Assembly (NCBI GenBank): GCA_025350865.1
Contig: JANXWZ010000112.1
Span: forward strand, 62,001-126,000
Source: Rhodanobacteraceae bacterium
GTDB taxonomy: Bacteria > Acidobacteriota > Terriglobia > Terriglobales > Acidobacteriaceae
Direction of reading: 5' to 3'
DNA: 64,000 nucleotides
The notes beneath the pieces were generated by a model. That model did no database searches, was not told the origin of the DNA, and saw nothing but the letters and a program-made list of their open reading frames with translations. The position numbers and the translations under genes are program-made. Shown here one piece after another: positions 19,211-28,844 of this stretch (position 1 is the first letter of the stretch; every line of letters begins with the position of its first letter).

Positions 19211-20380
19211 GTGGGCAATCGATTCTCAGTACGAACATCGTGGGACACGAGCGAAGGATCGCTGTCGCGAGCAATTCGGGAGCGCAGAGCCTTGGGCGCC
19301 GTGTTGATCGACCTCACGGTGTCGAACCCGACGATGTGCGGCTTTGACTATGACGCTGAGGCGGTTCTGGGCGGGCTCAGTAATCCGGCCAGCCTGAGCT
19401 ACGATCCCGATCCGAGGGGAATTCGCAGCGCTCGCGAGGCCGTGGCTGATTATTACGCAAGCCACCATGCGGTCGTCGACCCGGACGATACGATCCTGAC
19501 TACAAGCACAAGTGAAGCCTATAGTTTTCTGTTTCGGCTGCTTTGCGATCCCGGCGACGAAGTGCTTGTGGCCCAGCCGAGCTACCCGCTATTCGATTTC
19601 CTGGCCGATCTGGACGATGTGCGGCTCCGGCCCTTTCCGCTTTTCGAGGATTTCGGCTGGTGGATTGACTTTGCCGAGCTGGAGCGGAGCATCGGGGCCA
19701 GAACCCGCGCCATCGTGCTGGTACATCCCAACAACCCTACTGGCCATGGCACGGGTGGCGCCGAGCGGTTGCAGCTTGAAGCGTTGTGTGCGGAGCGCAA
19801 CCTCGCCCTGATCGTCGACGAAGTGTTCCTGGACTACGGGGTTACGGGGCCGGTCGAGAGCTTCGCCACAGGATCACACCCCTGCCTGAAGTTCGTCGTG
19901 AGCGGCCTCAGCAAGATCGCGGCGCTCCCGCAGATGAAGGTCGGCTGGCTCGCTTGTTTTGGGCCGGAGCAGGAGAAGCGCGAGGCGCTCGCGCGGCTTG
20001 AAGTGATCGCCGATACCTTTCTTTCGATGAATGCTCCAGCGCAACTTGCATTGCCGAGGTGGCTGGGTGGCAGGGAATCGATCCAGCGGCAGATCGCAGC
20101 TCGGGTGAGAGCGAATTTGTCCATTTTGCGCCAGAGTGGTGTCGCTTCGCTCCCAGTGGAGGCAGGCTGGAGCGCGGTGCTCAGGGTGCCGCAGAATCGA
20201 GGCAGCGCTGATCTGGCCGAAACGCTGGTGCGAGAGGCTGGGGTGGTTGTGCATCCCGGCTCGTTTTACGGTCTACCAAGGCCCCATTCCATCGTCGTCA
20301 GCCTGATTGGACCGTCAGCGGATTTTTTGATCGGCGTCGAAACTCTGAAGCGCTGGTGTGAACCTAAAGAGTTAACATGA
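19211..20380 (+). CDS. PLP-dependent aminotransferase class I/II
   Basis: VHPNNPTGHG and SGLSKIAALPQMKVGW PLP-lysine motif. Confidence 0.9.
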   Translation: MGNRFSVRTSWDTSEGSLSRAIRERRALGAVLIDLTVSNPTMCGFDYDAEAVLGGLSNPASLSYDPDPRGIRSAREAVADYYASHHAVVDPDDTILTTSTSEAYSFLFRLLCDPGDEVLVAQPSYPLFDFLADLDDVRLRPFPLFEDFGWWIDFAELERSIGARTRAIVLVHPNNPTGHGTGGAERLQLEALCAERNLALIVDEVFLDYGVTGPVESFATGSHPCLKFVVSGLSKIAALPQMKVGWLACFGPEQEKREALARLEVIADTFLSMNAPAQLALPRWLGGRESIQRQIAARVRANLSILRQSGVASLPVEAGWSAVLRVPQNRGSADLAETLVREAGVVVHPGSFYGLPRPHSIVVSLIGPSADFLIGVETLKRWCEPKELT

Positions 20381-20432
20381 GGCGGTTGGGGATCAAGTGT
20401 TGCATTGATCGACCTGACGCAATCTGCTGAAA

Positions 20433-21065
20433 CTACAAGCCTTGCAGGAATGGGTTCGAGTCTCGCTCGACGCCGATCGATGTCGAGCGTCCATGCCCCG
20501 GGATCACAAGCGTTTCGTCTGGCAAGGTAAGCAGACGGTCGTGGATGGACTGGATCAGGCTGCGAGTGTCGCCGCCCGGCAGGTCTGTCCGACCGACCGA
20601 ACCCGCAAATAGGGTGTCACCGGCGAGTAGGAGCGATTGCGACGGGATGTAAAGGCAACTGCTGCCCTGCGTATGGCCTGGAGTGTGAATGACCTCGCCC
20701 GGGATCGCACCCACCCTGACGGAGTAGCCATGGACGAGGTTGTCGTCCGGCGGCGCGACGTTGGGGGTATCCACGCCGAGCCAGCCCGCCTGTTCCTCCA
20801 TCGTGGCGAGGAGGGGAAGGTCGTTCTGGTTGTAGAGGATTGGTGCGCCGGTGATGCGCTTCAATTCCAGCGCGCCGGCGATGTGATCGATGTGGGCGTG
20901 GGTGACGAGGATTTGCTTGAGCGTCAGTGAATGCCGTGCCAGACGCACCAGAATACCGGGAATATCGTCGCCGGGATCGATAACCGTGGCTTCGCGCGAA
21001 ACCTCGTCACCGACGATGGTGCAGTTGCACTGCAGCGGACCAACCGGGAAGGTTTCGCGGATCAT
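20433..21065 (-). CDS. MBL-fold metallo-hydrolase (glyoxalase II-like)
   Basis: THAHIDHIAG, HTPGHTQGSS, GDTLF, PGHG motifs. Confidence 0.9.
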   Translation of the reverse strand: MIRETFPVGPLQCNCTIVGDEVSREATVIDPGDDIPGILVRLARHSLTLKQILVTHAHIDHIAGALELKRITGAPILYNQNDLPLLATMEEQAGWLGVDTPNVAPPDDNLVHGYSVRVGAIPGEVIHTPGHTQGSSCLYIPSQSLLLAGDTLFAGSVGRTDLPGGDTRSLIQSIHDRLLTLPDETLVIPGHGRSTSIGVERDSNPFLQGL

Positions 21066-21077
21066 CTGGTGTGGGAG

Positions 21078-21383
21078 CTACTTTTTCGCGGGTGCGGACT
21101 GTGTTGCACCAGCGCCGGACAGCACCGAACGATCCGAGCCGCTGGTGTGTGACAGAACGATGGTCAGGCTGATCGCAGTGAGCATGAAGATGAACGCGCT
21201 CCAGCCGGTAAGTTTGGTGAGCAGGTTGGCTGCTCCGCGGGGACCGAAGGCGGTCTGCGAACCCTGGCCGCCGAAGGCCCCGGCGAGATCAGCTGATTTG
21301 CCGGTCTGCAACAGGACAACGCCGATGAGGAACAGGCTGACAAGGACGTGGATCACGACGAGCAGATACAGGAGGTATGTCAT
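21078..21383 (-). CDS. secG: preprotein translocase subunit SecG
   Basis: Two TM segments, LLQTGKSADLAGAFGGQGSQTAFGPRGAANLLTK SecG signature. Confidence 0.9.
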   Translation of the reverse strand: MTYLLYLLVVIHVLVSLFLIGVVLLQTGKSADLAGAFGGQGSQTAFGPRGAANLLTKLTGWSAFIFMLTAISLTIVLSHTSGSDRSVLSGAGATQSAPAKK

Positions 21384-21592
21384 AGACGATTTCTACTGCC
21401 TTCTTTACGACCAAAATGGTGGATTTGGCGGGGACTGCCGTGCGGCGCCCGGCGCGCCAAATCAGTTGCAAGTGTATCACTTGGCGTGGCAGAGCAGACC
21501 ATGTTTGAGCAATGTCTGGCATCAGCAAAGGTTCGGGGAAACGTTTTCGCGGTATAGTGATCGGGAGCCAAAAAGCCCACCAGGACACTTCT

Positions 21593-23494
21593 ATGACCAT
21601 AATGACTTCGAAATCTGCGTTGTTCGCGTTTCCACTGGCGCTGTGTTTTGCAGCCTGCGCCTCCGCCCAGACTGCCCAGTTGAGCATTGATCCCGGTAAG
21701 ATCGTGCATCCGGTGAGCCCCATGCTGTACGGTCTGATGACCGAGGAGATCAATCATTCCTATGACGGTGGCCTGTATGCAGAGCTGTTGGGCAACCACA
21801 CTTTTCGGCCGACGTGGGAAGGTGTTGTCGGTTGGGGCCTTGTCCGTAATGGCAATGCCAAGGCGTCTGTCGTTCCTGACAAGGCAACGGGGCCCAGCAA
21901 GGCTCTCCCCACCAGCCTGAAGTTGACGGTGACTGAGGCCTCGTCGGGGAACGAAGCCGGCGTCACCAATGCTGGTTATTGGGGAATTCCGGTAAAGCCG
22001 AAGTCGACCTACCAACTTTCTTTCTACGCGAAGGTGGATGGCAGTATCGATTCGGTTCATGCGCGTCTGGTCGGCAACGGTACGGGTGCGACGCTGGCTG
22101 AGGGGAATATCCCGGTTCATGCCGGTGCCTGGTCGCGGTACCAGATCGCTTTGGGCACGGGCACACTGGAAGCTTCAGCGGACAATCATCTGGAACTGAC
22201 GTTTGCGAAGACTGGAACGTTCTGGATACAGGCTGCGTCGCTGATGCCGCCGACCTTCAACAACCGGCCCAATGGCCTTCGCACAGACCTGATGGAAAAG
22301 ATGGCGGCTATGCATCCGAAATTCGTTCGGCTGCCCGGCGGCAACTACCTCGAGGGCGATCGGCTGGAGGATTGGTATGACTGGCACGAGACGATCGGGC
22401 CTCTGGTCGATCGGCCGGGGCACCAGGCTCCGTGGTCGTACTGGTCGACCGACGGGCTTGGCCTGCTTGAGTTTCTGGAGTGGACCGAAGATTTGAAGGT
22501 TGAACCGGTGCTTGCGGTGTATGCCGGGTACGCGCTGAAGCATGACTACATCAAGCCGGGCCCGGATCTGGAACCGTATGTGCAGGCGGCTATTGATGAG
22601 GTGGAGTATGCCACGGGCGATGTGTCGACCAAATGGGGGGCACAGCGCGCAAAGGACGGTCATTCGGCGCCGTTCCCGCTGCATTACATCGAGATTGGCA
22701 ATGAGGACGAGTTCGACAAGTCAGGCAGCTACAGTGGTCGCTTTGCGCAGTTTGCGCTTGCGCTGCGGAAGAAGTATCCGCAGTACAAGCTGATTGCCAC
22801 GGACAAAGTAACGGTGGAAAAGGCGGCCGAGCCGGATGTAATCGACGACCACTACTACAAGTCCCCGGCGGACATGTTCGACCTGGTGCATCGGTACGAT
22901 GACGCGCCTCGCAACGGCATGAAGGTGTTTGTCGGTGAGTGGGCGACTCGGTCGGGTTCGCCGACGCCGAACTTTGGCGATGCGCTGGGCGATGCGGCGT
23001 GGATGACGGGTCTGGAACGGAACAGCGATCTGATCGTGATGGCCAGCTATGCGCCGCTGCTGGTGAACGTAAACCCGGGCGGGATGCAGTGGCCGACGGA
23101 TCTGATCGGGTACGACGCACTGAAGAGCTACGGCTCGCCAAGCTACTATGCACAGTGCCTGTTCGCTGCTCACCTGGGCGACGGAGTTCCGCAGAGCACG
23201 ATCAGCGGCGCGGGCGACCGTTTTTTCTATTCGGCGACCGTGTCATCCTCGGATCACGTGCTGCACCTGAAGCTGGTCAACGCGTCGAATCATCCGCAGA
23301 CACTGGCGGTTGATATGAAGGGCGCGAAGACCGGGGCGGCGAAGCTGTATACGCTGCATTCGGGCGGGTACTTTGCGACGAACTCGATGACGAATCCGGA
23401 CTCTATCAAGCCGCTGGAGTCGACGGTGAATCTGGGTTCTTCGCGGACGGTTGCGCCTTATACGATCGAGGTTCTGGACGTGCCATTACGGTAG
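21593..23494 (+). CDS. alpha-L-arabinofuranosidase (GH51-like), secreted
   Basis: MLYGLMTEEINHSYDGGLYAELLGNHTF, FVRLPGGNYLEGD, IEIGNEDEF catalytic motif; start placed at signal peptide MTIMTSK. Confidence 0.85.
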   Translation: MTIMTSKSALFAFPLALCFAACASAQTAQLSIDPGKIVHPVSPMLYGLMTEEINHSYDGGLYAELLGNHTFRPTWEGVVGWGLVRNGNAKASVVPDKATGPSKALPTSLKLTVTEASSGNEAGVTNAGYWGIPVKPKSTYQLSFYAKVDGSIDSVHARLVGNGTGATLAEGNIPVHAGAWSRYQIALGTGTLEASADNHLELTFAKTGTFWIQAASLMPPTFNNRPNGLRTDLMEKMAAMHPKFVRLPGGNYLEGDRLEDWYDWHETIGPLVDRPGHQAPWSYWSTDGLGLLEFLEWTEDLKVEPVLAVYAGYALKHDYIKPGPDLEPYVQAAIDEVEYATGDVSTKWGAQRAKDGHSAPFPLHYIEIGNEDEFDKSGSYSGRFAQFALALRKKYPQYKLIATDKVTVEKAAEPDVIDDHYYKSPADMFDLVHRYDDAPRNGMKVFVGEWATRSGSPTPNFGDALGDAAWMTGLERNSDLIVMASYAPLLVNVNPGGMQWPTDLIGYDALKSYGSPSYYAQCLFAAHLGDGVPQSTISGAGDRFFYSATVSSSDHVLHLKLVNASNHPQTLAVDMKGAKTGAAKLYTLHSGGYFATNSMTNPDSIKPLESTVNLGSSRTVAPYTIEVLDVPLR

Positions 23495-23593
23495 ACCCTC
23501 CCCCCCGCCATTTCCTTCTAAAGTCCGGACAGCATTCGACTTAGATCAGGACTTTGGGGACCGGGCGAATGGGCGGTAGTACGGAAGAATGCA

Positions 23594-23624
23594 AAGCCCC
23601 GGCTGGATGGCCGGGGCTTTTCTG
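23594..23624 (+). terminator. Rho-independent terminator after GH51 gene
   Basis: Perfect 10-bp stem AAGCCCCGGC/GCCGGGGCTT with 6-nt loop followed by TTTCT. Confidence 0.85.
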
Positions 23625-23789
23625 TTCTATATCTAGTATAGCGAAACCTCAAGGGTGATCGTGCAATCTATTTTTGACAGTAAACGCCTTGCAATGTGCA
23701 AGATATGGAGATCAGTCAAAGTATTTCGCTTGACACTGAATTTGCTGGGGATTTCTGAATTTCTGTTCGGAGATGGTGGATTGTGCGCC

Positions 23790-23993
23790 TCATACGGCTT
23801 TGCGTTGAAACGTCGTCTTCTTGGTATTGGCGAACGAATCCTTCGCTTTGAAGGAGGAAACGGACGCGCCGGGTGCGGGTTTTGCTCCGCTCTTGACCTG
23901 TGCAGCCTTGTCGCGGGCTGCTTGCAGCTTCTGGGCCTTGCGGCCCAGTCCGCCGATCTTGATTGCGCCGGGTTTAGGAATGAAATCGCTCAT
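23790..23993 (-). CDS. small Lys-rich hypothetical protein (67 aa)
   Basis: ORF track; antisense + ORFs overlap and look less plausible. Confidence 0.5.
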   Translation of the reverse strand: MSDFIPKPGAIKIGGLGRKAQKLQAARDKAAQVKSGAKPAPGASVSSFKAKDSFANTKKTTFQRKAV

Positions 23994-24017
23994 AGATGAA
24001 TTTTCTCACGATCCATG

Positions 24018-25130
24018 CTATTTCGCGGGCGGTGCAGGGGTTGGCCGACCAGGTGCGCGGATGGCTCCGGGAGGCAGGGTGCCGCCCTCGGAAAGAATCT
24101 TCATGTTCTGAAGAAGACCAGTGAACTGCGTGCGGCGACGGGCGATGTCCGCGTCACGCGCTGCGTCGTCAGCGAGGTTGGAGTTGTCGTAGAGCAGGGT
24201 GTAGAGGAGCAGCGTGGTGGTGGGTGTGAGGGCGCGAGCTTCGAGCGTGCCGTGATACATGATGTAGGCGCCCGAGGTGCGCAGCGGCTGCGTATAGATG
24301 TAGGAGTACTTGGTCTTGCCGACGAGGACCTCGTTGCCTATGGTGCGGACGGCACCGAAGTCTCCATCAGTACCGGAGATGATGCTGCAGCCGGGAAAGC
24401 CCCACTCTCCGATGTCGCAGAACTTGCCGATGCGCGCCCAGACCTTGTCTACCGGCGCATTGACCTGAGTCTCCATAGGGACGGACACGTAGTGCGGGTT
24501 CGGGCTAAGGAACGCTGCCGGAGTCGCGGCGGACGGCCGAGGGGTCGTGGGTGCAGGAGGCGCGACCGGTGCAGGCATGGTGCCACCCTCCGCGAGAATC
24601 TTCATGTTCTGCAAGGCGGTGGTAAAGCGGGTGCGGCGAGCCTTGATGTCGGCCTCGCGAGCGGCGTCGTCGGCCAGCATGGAGTTATCCAGAAAGATGG
24701 TGTAGCGGAGGCGGGTTGTGGTCGCAGTGAGGGGTTCGGCATCGAGCGTGCCGTGATAGAGGTTGAACGGCGTCCCCTCGCGCGGAGCCTGGGCGTAGGT
24801 GTAGGAGTACTGGGTCTTACCGACCAGAACTTCGGTCCCAACGGTTCGCATGGTGCCAAATTCACCATCCTTGCCGGATGTGATTTTGCAGGTGTTGCCG
24901 GTGGGTGCGTTGCTCCACTCGCCGATGTCGCAAAACTTGCCAACCCGAGCCCATACCTTGTCGGCGGGGGCCTTGACGTCGATCTCCATCGGGATGGAGA
25001 TGTAGTGGGGGTTTGGAATCTGCAGGGGGGCCTGGGGTGGACGGGCGACCGGGCCGGCGGTCTGCTGCGTGAATGCTGCGGGGGATGCGGCGAGCAGGAG
25101 ACCTGCGAGGGCGACACGAACTGAGGACAT
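24018..25130 (-). CDS. exported SRPBCC/START-like protein with two tandem homologous domains
   Basis: Internal duplication NPHYxSxPMExxVxAPxDKVWARxGKFCDIGEW twice; signal peptide. Confidence 0.8.
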   Translation of the reverse strand: MSSVRVALAGLLLAASPAAFTQQTAGPVARPPQAPLQIPNPHYISIPMEIDVKAPADKVWARVGKFCDIGEWSNAPTGNTCKITSGKDGEFGTMRTVGTEVLVGKTQYSYTYAQAPREGTPFNLYHGTLDAEPLTATTTRLRYTIFLDNSMLADDAAREADIKARRTRFTTALQNMKILAEGGTMPAPVAPPAPTTPRPSAATPAAFLSPNPHYVSVPMETQVNAPVDKVWARIGKFCDIGEWGFPGCSIISGTDGDFGAVRTIGNEVLVGKTKYSYIYTQPLRTSGAYIMYHGTLEARALTPTTTLLLYTLLYDNSNLADDAARDADIARRRTQFTGLLQNMKILSEGGTLPPGAIRAPGRPTPAPPAK

Positions 25131-25358
25131 GGATTCTCCGGGAGTTTGAACGACGGGTGAGACGCATCACTTGCAGGTGGTAGCAATTATTCTTTTGCCG
25201 CGATGCGGTTGTCAAGCAGAAGCGTAGTGACGGGACCTGCCCCCTAAGCCCGCGTGCCATAAACAAAAGGATTGGCTCGTTCGCGTGCATCGGATTACGC
25301 ATCAGACCAGGCAAGGTTGCAGTGAGTCCCCGGACGTTCGCACCCGATTGGAGTTCTA

Positions 25359-26159
25359 ATGGTCAAGTATTTGAAATCGAAGCTGATTTTAGGCGCCCTT
25401 CCCCTGGCATTGCTGGCAGCGACCGCAGCCAATGCTCAGAATGACCGGCAGCAGGACGAGTATGGCAGGAACGGCGGCATGCGCCAGGGTATGAACGGGG
25501 GTCAGTACGACCAGAATGCCCGCCACTACTACGATCAATCTGGCTATGATCAGCGTGGTTACGATCGCAATGGCTACGATCGAAATGGCTATAACTCCAG
25601 CGGTTACGATCGCAATGGACGTCGAGGTGGATATCAAGGCAGTTCCGATCAGCGCGTTTACGATCGCGAAGGTTATGACAGAAATGGCTACAACGCCAAC
25701 GGCTATGACAGAAACGGCCGCCGCAATGGCCAGCCGGGCCTGTACGATCAGCGCGGTTATGACCGCGAGGGCTACGACAAAAATGGCTATAACGCCAATG
25801 GCTACGACAGAAATGGCCGCCGTAATGCCAATCAAGGCGTTTACGACCAACGCGGCTACGATCGTCAGGGCTACGACCGCAACGGGTATAACGCCAGTGG
25901 CTATGACAGAAATGGCCAACGCGGCAGCGATCGAGGCAGCGTAGACGATCGCGGGGGTATTGGGCCGGGGAAGGGCGCTCTGATCGGCGGCGCGGGTGGT
26001 GCGATTCTGGGTGCACTGTTTGGCGGCGGATTGAAGGGCTCGCTGATCGGCGGTGCCGCAGGCGCGGGCATCGGCGCGGTCGTCGGCAAGGCGCATCAGA
26101 ACAACGAACGCAAGGATGATCCGAACCGCCGCCCTGACGGCTACTCCAGCCCCCGCTAA
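25359..26159 (+). CDS. exported Tyr-rich YDxNG repeat protein with C-terminal glycine-zipper domain
   Basis: Signal peptide; about 20 YDxxG/YNxxG pentapeptides; ALIGGAGGAILGALFGGGLKGSLIGGAAGAGIGAVVGKA. Confidence 0.8.
   Translation: MVKYLKSKLILGALPLALLAATAANAQNDRQQDEYGRNGGMRQGMNGGQYDQNARHYYDQSGYDQRGYDRNGYDRNGYNSSGYDRNGRRGGYQGSSDQRVYDREGYDRNGYNANGYDRNGRRNGQPGLYDQRGYDREGYDKNGYNANGYDRNGRRNANQGVYDQRGYDRQGYDRNGYNASGYDRNGQRGSDRGSVDDRGGIGPGKGALIGGAGGAILGALFGGGLKGSLIGGAAGAGIGAVVGKAHQNNERKDDPNRRPDGYSSPR
25530..25940 (+). repeat. coding tandem repeat, about 99-nt (33-aa) period built of 15-nt YDxNG subunits
   Basis: YDREG/YDRQG positions recur at residues 101, 134, 167 of the translated ORF. Confidence 0.85.
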
Positions 26160-26223
26160 GCGATGGCTCTCGTTTGCGTAGGCAACAAACACTCAAGCCT
26201 TACAACCTGAAAGGTGCATTCTC

Positions 26224-26661
26224 ATGACACTAGTTCGTAATACTTCTTCCCGCATTCTTGTCGCTGCCGCTGCATTCTTTTTGAGCTTCGCGACCGTCCA
26301 CGCACAGACCGCAACACCAGGCAAGGCGGCCGACATGGAGCCGCGCTCGCTCGAGGGCAAGGCTACGCAGGAGCATTGGGATCCGGCCCAGTTGATGACT
26401 GTAACGGTGCGTCAGGCTTGGGCTTTGAGCAACAAGAACGAGGCGAACTTCTACGAGATGATCGAGCAGCTTGCGGACATCTCTGCAAAGAATCGCGGCA
26501 TTACCCTTCCTGAGAGCGCCGCTGCCGGACGCCAGATGGGCGAGTACATCAAGCGCACCGCGAGCGCCGACAACGATCAGCTGCTGTTTGCTGTAGTCGA
26601 TAAGGCGGTTGCGATGTCCGCAAAGGCTCCCGCTCGTGCGACGGCTGCTGTGAAGAAGTAG
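26224..26661 (+). CDS. exported hypothetical protein
   Basis: ORF track; signal-peptide-like N-terminus (AAAAFFLSFATVHAQ). Confidence 0.65.
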   Translation: MTLVRNTSSRILVAAAAFFLSFATVHAQTATPGKAADMEPRSLEGKATQEHWDPAQLMTVTVRQAWALSNKNEANFYEMIEQLADISAKNRGITLPESAAAGRQMGEYIKRTASADNDQLLFAVVDKAVAMSAKAPARATAAVKK

Positions 26662-26692
26662 AAGAACTTCGATCGAGCTAAACTGTTCATAA

Positions 26693-27103
26693 ATGGAAAC
26701 GAAGGATTACGCACGGTTTGATGTCCATGCAATCGCAGCGTCTCTGCCCGAACAGGCAGAGACGCTGCTGGTCGACCACTACATGACGGATGAACCCGAG
26801 GGCAGTTCTCGGGTGTTTCGCATTTATAAGCCGACGCCGCCGCACTTCCACCGCCACAGCGAAGAGTACCTGTATGTGGTATCGGGACGTGGCCGGGTGT
26901 GGATGAACGATCCGGCAAACAGCGAGGAGTTCGGGCCGGGCAGTCTGCTGTATTTCAAGCGGAACATTGTCCACGCGCTGCCGGAGATTTTGGAGGAGCC
27001 GGTGGTGTTTCTGTCGGTGGATGTGCCTCGGCGGATCCCAACGGATATTGTCTTTGTAAATCCCGAAGATGGCACACCGGACACCTTTATCAGGCAGGTG
27101 TAG
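26693..27103 (+). CDS. cupin-domain protein
   Basis: PPHFHRHSEEYLYVVSGRGRVWMND ... GPGSLLYFKRNIVHAL cupin motifs. Confidence 0.85.
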   Translation: METKDYARFDVHAIAASLPEQAETLLVDHYMTDEPEGSSRVFRIYKPTPPHFHRHSEEYLYVVSGRGRVWMNDPANSEEFGPGSLLYFKRNIVHALPEILEEPVVFLSVDVPRRIPTDIVFVNPEDGTPDTFIRQV

Positions 27104-27237
27104 GGTGGATTTCGCGAAGCTATGGCGCCGCCCGAAGACAACTACGGAGATTCTGGTTTCGTCAGAGTGACGGCAGTGGTGGGTTAGATCTGTGCCCACG
27201 GGACAAACGCGCAAGGTGTGGCCGACGTAGACACGAA

Positions 27238-27263
27238 TGCCTCCCGATTGGGAGGCACTCTTA
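27238..27263 (+). terminator. stem-loop, possible terminator
   Basis: TGCCTCCC-GATT-GGGAGGCA perfect hairpin; weak T tract. Confidence 0.5.
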
Positions 27264-27280
27264 TGTTTCGAAGGTTGGAT

Positions 27281-27341
27281 TGGTGCGGAGGAGGGGACTT
27301 GAACCCCTATGCCTTGCGGCGCTAGCACCTCAAGCCAGCGC
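27281..27341 (-). other. tRNA-Leu(GAG) 3' fragment (putative att site)
   Basis: Minus strand reads GCGCTGGCTTGAGGTGCTAGCGCCGCAAGGCATAGGGGTTCAAGTCCCCTCCTCCGCACCA: anticodon arm, variable loop, T-arm and acceptor 3' strand with CCA, but no D-arm or 5' acceptor strand. Confidence 0.85.
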
Positions 27342-28421
27342 TTCGTTACCCTCGTGCTGCTTTCGGTACTCTGCTAGCCTGTCAACCGCGGCGAGTTTGT
27401 GCGCAGGTGCCAAGTGTGCGTACCGGGTGGTCATCTTCACATCCTTGTGGCCGGCTAGCTCTTGAACGGTTCGCAGATCGACACCAGCCATCACTAGCCT
27501 TGAAATGTAGGTGTGTCGAAAGATATGCCAGGTGACCGTCCTAAGTGCAGGATTCGACTTGACTGCATCTTCCATCACCAGCTCAAACCAGGCCCTGGGT
27601 GAGATCATCGGTTCACCATAACGGCTGAGGCAAACCTGATGGTGCTTATCAGAGCTTCTGGTACGAAGCTCTTTAAGGGCATCTACCGCCGCGTCTGTCA
27701 GAATGACGGCTCGGGCGGAACCATTCTTCGTTTGCAGAAGAATGATCTGTCTGCGTTTCAGGTCGACCCGATCCCATTCCAACTTGTACAACTCGCTGCG
27801 GCGCATCCCGGTTTCAAGTGCCAGCGTGAACTCCGACTCGTGAACAGCGCAGCGTTCCCGGATTATTGCCCGGATGGTTGCTTCCTCGGCAAACGTCACA
27901 AATCTGACTCTTGAGTTGTCCTCACGATGAAGCCGCACCAGCCGAGCTGGGTTCGCGGTCGCCTTGCCGTTTCGAATTGCTTCCTGAAAGATCATCGAGA
28001 TTGTCCCGCGATAACGATTGATCGTCGTCTTGGTCAAGTCCGTTCGCGTATCAAAGTACGCCTTGATCTTCTGCGGGGTGATTTCATCAATCGGCACTTT
28101 GCCAAAAGTGGGCAACAGCTTGTTCACAGTTGATTGGTCTCCCGGATAGGAGGCTTTGTGCTCCTTGGAATACGCGAGCGCGTCTGCTGCAATCTCCTCG
28201 AAAAAGACTGGGATGCGAGGGCGCACCTCCGGCATCTTGATCCCCATCCGAGCGTCCGTTTTCCGACGCTGGTAGAGGGCGATTGCATCGGATCGACGGC
28301 CAACCTTCTCCCGATGCCGCCTGCCTTCAACGTAGTAATTGATCCACCAGATACCGCTTTCGAGCGGATTCTCGTAAACGCCTTTGACCTGCTTTGCCCG
28401 CTTGATGGCCACCCTGGACAT
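27330..28421 (-). CDS. tyrosine recombinase/phage-type integrase
   Basis: TGMRRSE, WHIFRHTYISRL, AGHKDVKMTTRYAHL catalytic boxes; start MSRVAIKRAKQVKG preferred, ORF track allows 28520. Confidence 0.9.
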   Translation of the reverse strand: MSRVAIKRAKQVKGVYENPLESGIWWINYYVEGRRHREKVGRRSDAIALYQRRKTDARMGIKMPEVRPRIPVFFEEIAADALAYSKEHKASYPGDQSTVNKLLPTFGKVPIDEITPQKIKAYFDTRTDLTKTTINRYRGTISMIFQEAIRNGKATANPARLVRLHREDNSRVRFVTFAEEATIRAIIRERCAVHESEFTLALETGMRRSELYKLEWDRVDLKRRQIILLQTKNGSARAVILTDAAVDALKELRTRSSDKHHQVCLSRYGEPMISPRAWFELVMEDAVKSNPALRTVTWHIFRHTYISRLVMAGVDLRTVQELAGHKDVKMTTRYAHLAPAHKLAAVDRLAEYRKQHEGNEALA

Positions 28422-28515
28422 ACCGCTACTCCCCAAAATCTCTTCTTCAATTATGACACCGAAGGTGGGTAGAGTGGCTGTTTTGATGGCTGTTGCGATT
28501 GAAAACAGGTGCGTC

Positions 28516-28577
28516 GCCATGCGAAGCTATGCAGGCTGAATTCAATAAGTCCAATTACTGCAACAGCCATGCGAAGC
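28516..28577 (+). repeat. 12-bp direct repeat GCCATGCGAAGC (28516-28527 and 28566-28577)
   Basis: Exact repeat between integrase and tRNA-Asn fragment; possible recombinase arm-type sites. Confidence 0.55.
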
Positions 28578-28607
28578 AGTGCGACGTTATGCAACCGACC
28601 TAATGCC

Positions 28608-28653
<46 letters not shown>

Positions 28654-28844
28654 TTTATATGAACACGATACCAGCGTAAAGAGACCCTTCAAAACCCCGA
28701 GAATCTACCCACTGTGGGGGATTTTGTGGGTACCCCGATTCAAAGCCCCTCATATCCACGAGCAACGCTGAACAATCAGACGGGTGCGGCTGTGACGTCG
28801 TGCTCGTTCCCACTCGTGGCCTAAGGTGCGTGCGAAACTGATGA

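Noticed and set aside
24015-25124. 369-aa plus ORF opposite the START-like gene
   Set aside because: Antisense; minus product has clear homologous duplicated domains and a signal peptide.
25530-25940. Possible CRISPR-like array
   Set aside because: Repeats are in-frame coding with 15/99-nt periodicity and no unique spacers.
25363-26196. Two long minus-strand ORFs and an alternate plus ORF over the YDRNG repeat gene
   Set aside because: Low-complexity products created by the repetitive sense codons; the sense frame has a signal peptide and glycine zipper.
27281-27341. Complete tRNA-Leu gene
   Set aside because: No D-arm or 5' acceptor strand upstream; only the 3' part is present.
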